From: Mariniflexile gromovii
Lineage (GTDB): Bacteria > Bacteroidota > Bacteroidia > Flavobacteriales > Flavobacteriaceae
Assembly: GCF_017814435.1 (NCBI RefSeq)
Contig: NZ_JAGJCB010000010.1
Coordinates: forward strand, 78,913 to 142,912
DNA length: 64,000 nucleotides
Direction of reading: 5' to 3'
The notes beneath the pieces were generated by a model. It did not search any database. It was not told where the DNA came from and worked only from the letters and a program-made list of their open reading frames with translations. Shown here piece by piece: positions 61,253-64,000 of this stretch. The position numbers and the translations under genes were made by a program. The number at the start of each line of letters is the position of its first letter. Within the stretch, counting starts at the first letter, position 1.

Positions 61253-62692
61253 ATGACTAACCATCCCGTTTCAAAAAAAATAGGTTTATTTCTTGGCCCT
61301 ATTTTATTTATTATTGTTCAACTTTTACCTTTTGATATTATTTCCAACAATGCTGATACTGTTATTGCTACAGCGTTGTGGATGGTTTGTTGGTGGATTA
61401 CCGAAACGGTGTCCATTTCAGTAACGGCTTTATTACCGCTATTGCTCTTCCCTATATTTAAAGTGATGTCTATTGACGCAGTTGGCGCTAACTATGGAAG
61501 CCCTATTGTGTTCCTGTTCTTTGGTGGTTTTGTGTTGGCTTTAGCTATTGAAAAAGTGAATCTTCATAAACGAATTGCTTTAAACATCATAAAAAAAACA
61601 GGCACCACCCCCAACAAAGTCATATTAGGTTTTATGATTGCTACCGGGTTTATGAGCATGTGGATAAGCAATACCGCCTGTACCGTTTTTATGCTACCCA
61701 TAGCCTTATCGGTAATACATTTACTTGTTGATGATGCCGATGGTTTTACAAAAAACGACCAAAATTTTGCCATTAGTGTTATGTTGGGTATTGCGTTTGC
61801 CGCCAATGCTGGCGGTATTGCAACCGTTATAGGCACACCACCAAACTCCATTCTAATTGGTTTGCTAGAAAACGAATACAACATTGAAATTTCGTTTTTT
61901 AAATGGATGGTTATCGGATTGCCCTTTTCAACACTTTTAATAGCTATTATTTATTTTGTAATGACCCGATGGTTTTTCCCAAATAAGGGTTTGAAATTTA
62001 ATGCTTCAAAGGATGTCATTGATTCTGAATTAGAAAAACTAGGAAAAATTTCACCCAAAGAAAAACAAGTTTTAATCATATTTAGTGCGGTTGTTTTTCT
62101 TTGGATTTTTAGAACGCTTATCAACTCGCTCATTCCTAATATTGATTTGTCCGACACTATGATTAGTATTTTTGGAGCCTTAGCTTTATTTACAATTCCA
62201 TTCAATTTAAAAAAGGGTGATTTTATTTTAGAATGGAGTGATACTCAGAAGTTAGCTTGGGGCATTTTAATTTTATTTGGAGGTGGTTTGGCATTGGCTA
62301 ACGGCATGTCTACCAGTGGTATTGTAGATATTATTGCAGCAAAAATTTCAACAAGCGATATTAGTATTTTACTAACAGCTACACTTTTAATTACCTTAAT
62401 GTTGTTTATGACCGAATTAATGAGCAACGTTGCTTTAACAGCCGTTTTAGCGCCCGTTGTGGCAGGTATAGCCATGGGGTTAAACATTCCTGTACTTTAC
62501 CTTTTAATACCGGTTACCATAGCCAGTAGTTGTGCTTTCATGTTACCTATGGCAACACCCCCAAACGCCATTGTATTTGCTAGTGGTTATATAAAAGTGA
62601 GCCAAATGGCCCGTATTGGGATAGTTATTAATTTAATTTCCGCTTCGCTTTTAATACTTATGTTTCAATTTGTTATTGGTTGGGTGTTCTAA
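61253..62692 (+). CDS. SLC13/DASS family sodium:anion symporter
   Basis: A 479-residue membrane transporter with about 11 transmembrane segments. The substrate/Na+-binding SNT motif is in MWISNTACTVFMLP, and the second in SCAFMLPMATPPNAIVFASG. Other family stretches are WITETVSISVTALLPLLLFP, GTPPNSILIGLL and FMTELMSNVALTAVLAPV. It would import di- or tricarboxylates or sulfate with Na+; the substrate is not determined. Preceded by a 292-bp gap and followed 54 bp later by a small gene. Confidence 0.92.
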   Translation: MTNHPVSKKIGLFLGPILFIIVQLLPFDIISNNADTVIATALWMVCWWITETVSISVTALLPLLLFPIFKVMSIDAVGANYGSPIVFLFFGGFVLALAIEKVNLHKRIALNIIKKTGTTPNKVILGFMIATGFMSMWISNTACTVFMLPIALSVIHLLVDDADGFTKNDQNFAISVMLGIAFAANAGGIATVIGTPPNSILIGLLENEYNIEISFFKWMVIGLPFSTLLIAIIYFVMTRWFFPNKGLKFNASKDVIDSELEKLGKISPKEKQVLIIFSAVVFLWIFRTLINSLIPNIDLSDTMISIFGALALFTIPFNLKKGDFILEWSDTQKLAWGILILFGGGLALANGMSTSGIVDIIAAKISTSDISILLTATLLITLMLFMTELMSNVALTAVLAPVVAGIAMGLNIPVLYLLIPVTIASSCAFMLPMATPPNAIVFASGYIKVSQMARIGIVINLISASLLILMFQFVIGWVF

Positions 62693-62745
62693 TTTTTAGG
62701 ATAAGTCTTAATTTTTCAATAACTTAGAAGTAAAATTCTTTGGCC

Positions 62746-63186
62746 ATGAAAACTTCTAAAAGGCTAGATTTAGCCATAAAAAAACTTTATAATGCATTTC
62801 ATAATAACGCATTGCACCCTGAATGTTGCAAACAATGTGCGGTTGGAAACATATTAGATAACAAAGACAGTTGGAAGCATCTATCAGACCACCATGGCGC
62901 TACACAATTAAATTATGTTGGAAATGTGCATCAAGCATTAGGCAGAAAATTTAATGGCTATACCCCTTTAGAATTGTTACAAATTGAAGCCACTTTTTTA
63001 AAAGCTTGCGGTTACCAACTGCCACTTCACCATAAAAACAAAAAACCTAAGAATCCTACTGATAAAGATATATTGTTTACTGGATTAACCGAAGTAATTA
63101 CCTTACTGCGCAAATTGGACAACATTCCGAATATTATGGATTATACTGCGTTATTAAAAACACAACCAAAACATGTATTGATTTGA
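62746..63186 (+). CDS. Small conserved protein with Cys cluster
   Basis: About 146 residues from the ATG at 62746 (a TTG at 62740 is in frame). It has no signal peptide. An ECCKQCAVGNI cluster lies at about 28-38, and conserved-looking HLSDHHGATQLNYVGNVHQALGRKFNGYTPLELLQIEATFLKACGY follows. The family is widespread in Flavobacteriia and sometimes labelled 'Na+-translocating NADH-quinone reductase subunit F' in databases; the sequence shown gives no support for that. Cys/His-rich, so metal or redox binding is possible. Role unknown. Confidence 0.8.
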   Translation: MKTSKRLDLAIKKLYNAFHNNALHPECCKQCAVGNILDNKDSWKHLSDHHGATQLNYVGNVHQALGRKFNGYTPLELLQIEATFLKACGYQLPLHHKNKKPKNPTDKDILFTGLTEVITLLRKLDNIPNIMDYTALLKTQPKHVLI

Positions 63187-63286
63187 TTTTCTGATTTTTA
63201 TGCAATTTCATCTTTTCAATTAAAAAAATAATTACATTTACAAAGTCCCATTCTAATGCTTTTGTCACTTCAAACCAAACAAGCAT

Positions 63287-63871
63287 ATGAAAACAAACAT
63301 TTTAATTTTGGGCACCTTATCTTGTGCACTTTTAGTTGCTTGCAATTCAAAAGAAAAAGATAACAAAACTAAAGAATTGTACGAACCTACAACAGCTATT
63401 GAAGATCCGATAGAACGAGGCGGATACCTTCTTAACTCTAATGGCTGTCATGATTGCCACTCACCTAAAAAATTTACAGAAAAAGGTATGGAACTGGATC
63501 CAGAACGTTTGCTATCTGGTCATCCTGCCGATGAAGAATTACCTCCCTATGATGAAAAAACAGCTAAATCGTATGTTCTTTTTTCAATGGGGCTTACTTC
63601 TACCAAAGGACCTTGGGGTACTTCATTTGCAGCTAACTTAACACCGCATGCTACCGGTATTGGTACATGGACAGAAGACCAGTTTGTAAACTGTATAAAA
63701 AAAGGCTTGTACAAAGGCTTAGAGGGAAGTAGACCGCTGTTACCTCCAATGCCTTGGGAGCAATATGCTAATTTTACCGACGATGATTTAAAGGCTATTT
63801 TTGCCTATCTAAAAATCATGAAACCTGTGAAAAATATTGTACCCGCCCCCATAGCTCCAAAAATGAATTAA
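63287..63871 (+). CDS. Lipoprotein c-type cytochrome
   Basis: A 194-residue lipoprotein (CALLVAC, Cys at about 19) with one haem c attachment site CHDCH at about residues 55-59 (SNGCHDCHSPK). The probable axial Met is in LLPPMPWEQY, followed by FTDDDLKAIFAYLK, the usual C-terminal helix. It would carry electrons at the outer face of the membrane, probably feeding a terminal oxidase or another periplasmic acceptor. The reading frame ends in APKMN, followed by a clear terminator. No partner genes are visible before the window ends. Confidence 0.93.
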   Translation: MKTNILILGTLSCALLVACNSKEKDNKTKELYEPTTAIEDPIERGGYLLNSNGCHDCHSPKKFTEKGMELDPERLLSGHPADEELPPYDEKTAKSYVLFSMGLTSTKGPWGTSFAANLTPHATGIGTWTEDQFVNCIKKGLYKGLEGSRPLLPPMPWEQYANFTDDDLKAIFAYLKIMKPVKNIVPAPIAPKMN

Positions 63872-63930
63872 TTATTATGTCTAGTCCTAAATAACCGATA
63901 CAGATTATTAAAGGATTAAATTTATAAATT

Positions 63931-63968
63931 AAAGCTGAACAATGTTATCATTGTTCAGCTTTTTTGAT
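63931..63968 (+). terminator. Rho-independent terminator
   Basis: AAAGCTGAACAATG (63931-63944) pairs perfectly with CATTGTTCAGCTTT (63949-63962) around TTAT and is followed by T-rich sequence. It ends the cytochrome gene. Confidence 0.93.
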
Positions 63969-64000
63969 TTGTATTGTTTTCTTTTCAATTGATTTTGTTC

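Noticed and set aside
62740..63186. Naming this gene 'NADH-quinone reductase subunit F'
   Set aside because: NqrF has a 2Fe-2S ferredoxin and an FAD/NAD domain and is about 400 residues. This 146-residue protein shows neither.
1..64000. CRISPR arrays, prophage, transposases, rRNA
   Set aside because: No spaced direct repeats of CRISPR type, no phage structural or transposase proteins, no rRNA stretches were seen. The short tandem arrays are simple 7-8 bp repeats without spacers.

Overview
The window is AT-rich chromosomal DNA from a member of the Bacteroidota, almost certainly a (probably marine) Flavobacteriaceae. The evidence is a FecI-like sigma/FecR/TonB receptor triad, a DUF1800-DUF1501 pair with a type IX secretion C-terminal domain, SPII lipoproteins, TPR-hybrid histidine kinases, LytS/LytTR regulation, frequent TTG starts without Shine-Dalgarno sites, and recurrent TAnnTTTG promoter elements. 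No phage, transposase or CRISPR was seen. Most of the window is ordinary core and accessory chromosome, with several small scars of mobile or repetitive DNA.

Layout. 1-4.9 kb: a lipoprotein of tandem modules (cut by the window edge), divergent from an ECF sigma, FecR and TonB-receptor signalling operon that carries 8-bp tandem repeats. 4.9-7.1 kb: a CPA2-type antiporter. 7.1-7.7 kb: a gene-poor gap with decayed coding remnants. 7.7-11.9 kb: a DUF1800, DUF1501 and lipoprotein operon. 11.9-12.66 kb: a toxin-antitoxin pair bounded by GTTRRRY-type sites, resembling a solitary integron cassette. 12.66-15.4 kb: valS with an in-frame palindromic repeat. 15.6-21.4 kb: DUF1573 protein, retropepsin-PDZ protein, aminotransferase, murB, and a second ECF sigma with its RskA-like anti-sigma factor.

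21.7-33.4 kb: an operon of small Cys-rich protein, GT2 glycosyltransferase, a third ECF sigma and an Nramp-like transporter, then lipA, gap, a TPR-hybrid kinase, lpxK, a Nif3-like protein, a coiled-coil 'zinc-ribbon' protein without cysteines, msrA and a lipoprotein. 33.5-39.7 kb: a CDGSH/4Fe-4S protein, then kynurenine catabolism (kynureninase, kynurenine 3-monooxygenase, SDR, 3-hydroxyanthranilate dioxygenase, ACMSD-like amidohydrolase). These convert kynurenine through 3-hydroxyanthranilate towards 2-aminomuconate semialdehyde; the tryptophan-opening steps lie elsewhere. 39.7-45.5 kb: LytTR regulator and LytS kinase, O-methyltransferase, and a second TPR-hybrid kinase.

45.6-51.6 kb: tatA, M1 peptidase, DUF6702 protein, two CarboxypepD_reg-like proteins and pepE. 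51.7-53.4 kb: tRNA-Gly(UCC) with a nearby duplicate of its 3' end, two GNATs and an ankyrin protein. 53.6-59.5 kb: gpmI, BT0820-like HAD hydrolase, map, DUF3050 protein, methyltransferase, apbE and its partner. 59.5-61.2 kb: a decayed ECF sigma gene in front of an intact TPR anti-sigma-like gene. 61.2-64 kb: SLC13 transporter, a small conserved protein and a lipoprotein cytochrome c.

The most interesting items are the palindromic repeat translated inside valS, the cassette-like TA module, the broken sigma/anti-sigma locus, the orphan sigma coupled to a glycosyltransferase and an Nramp protein without DPGN/MPH motifs, and a possible double-glycine peptide at 7.4-7.5 kb.
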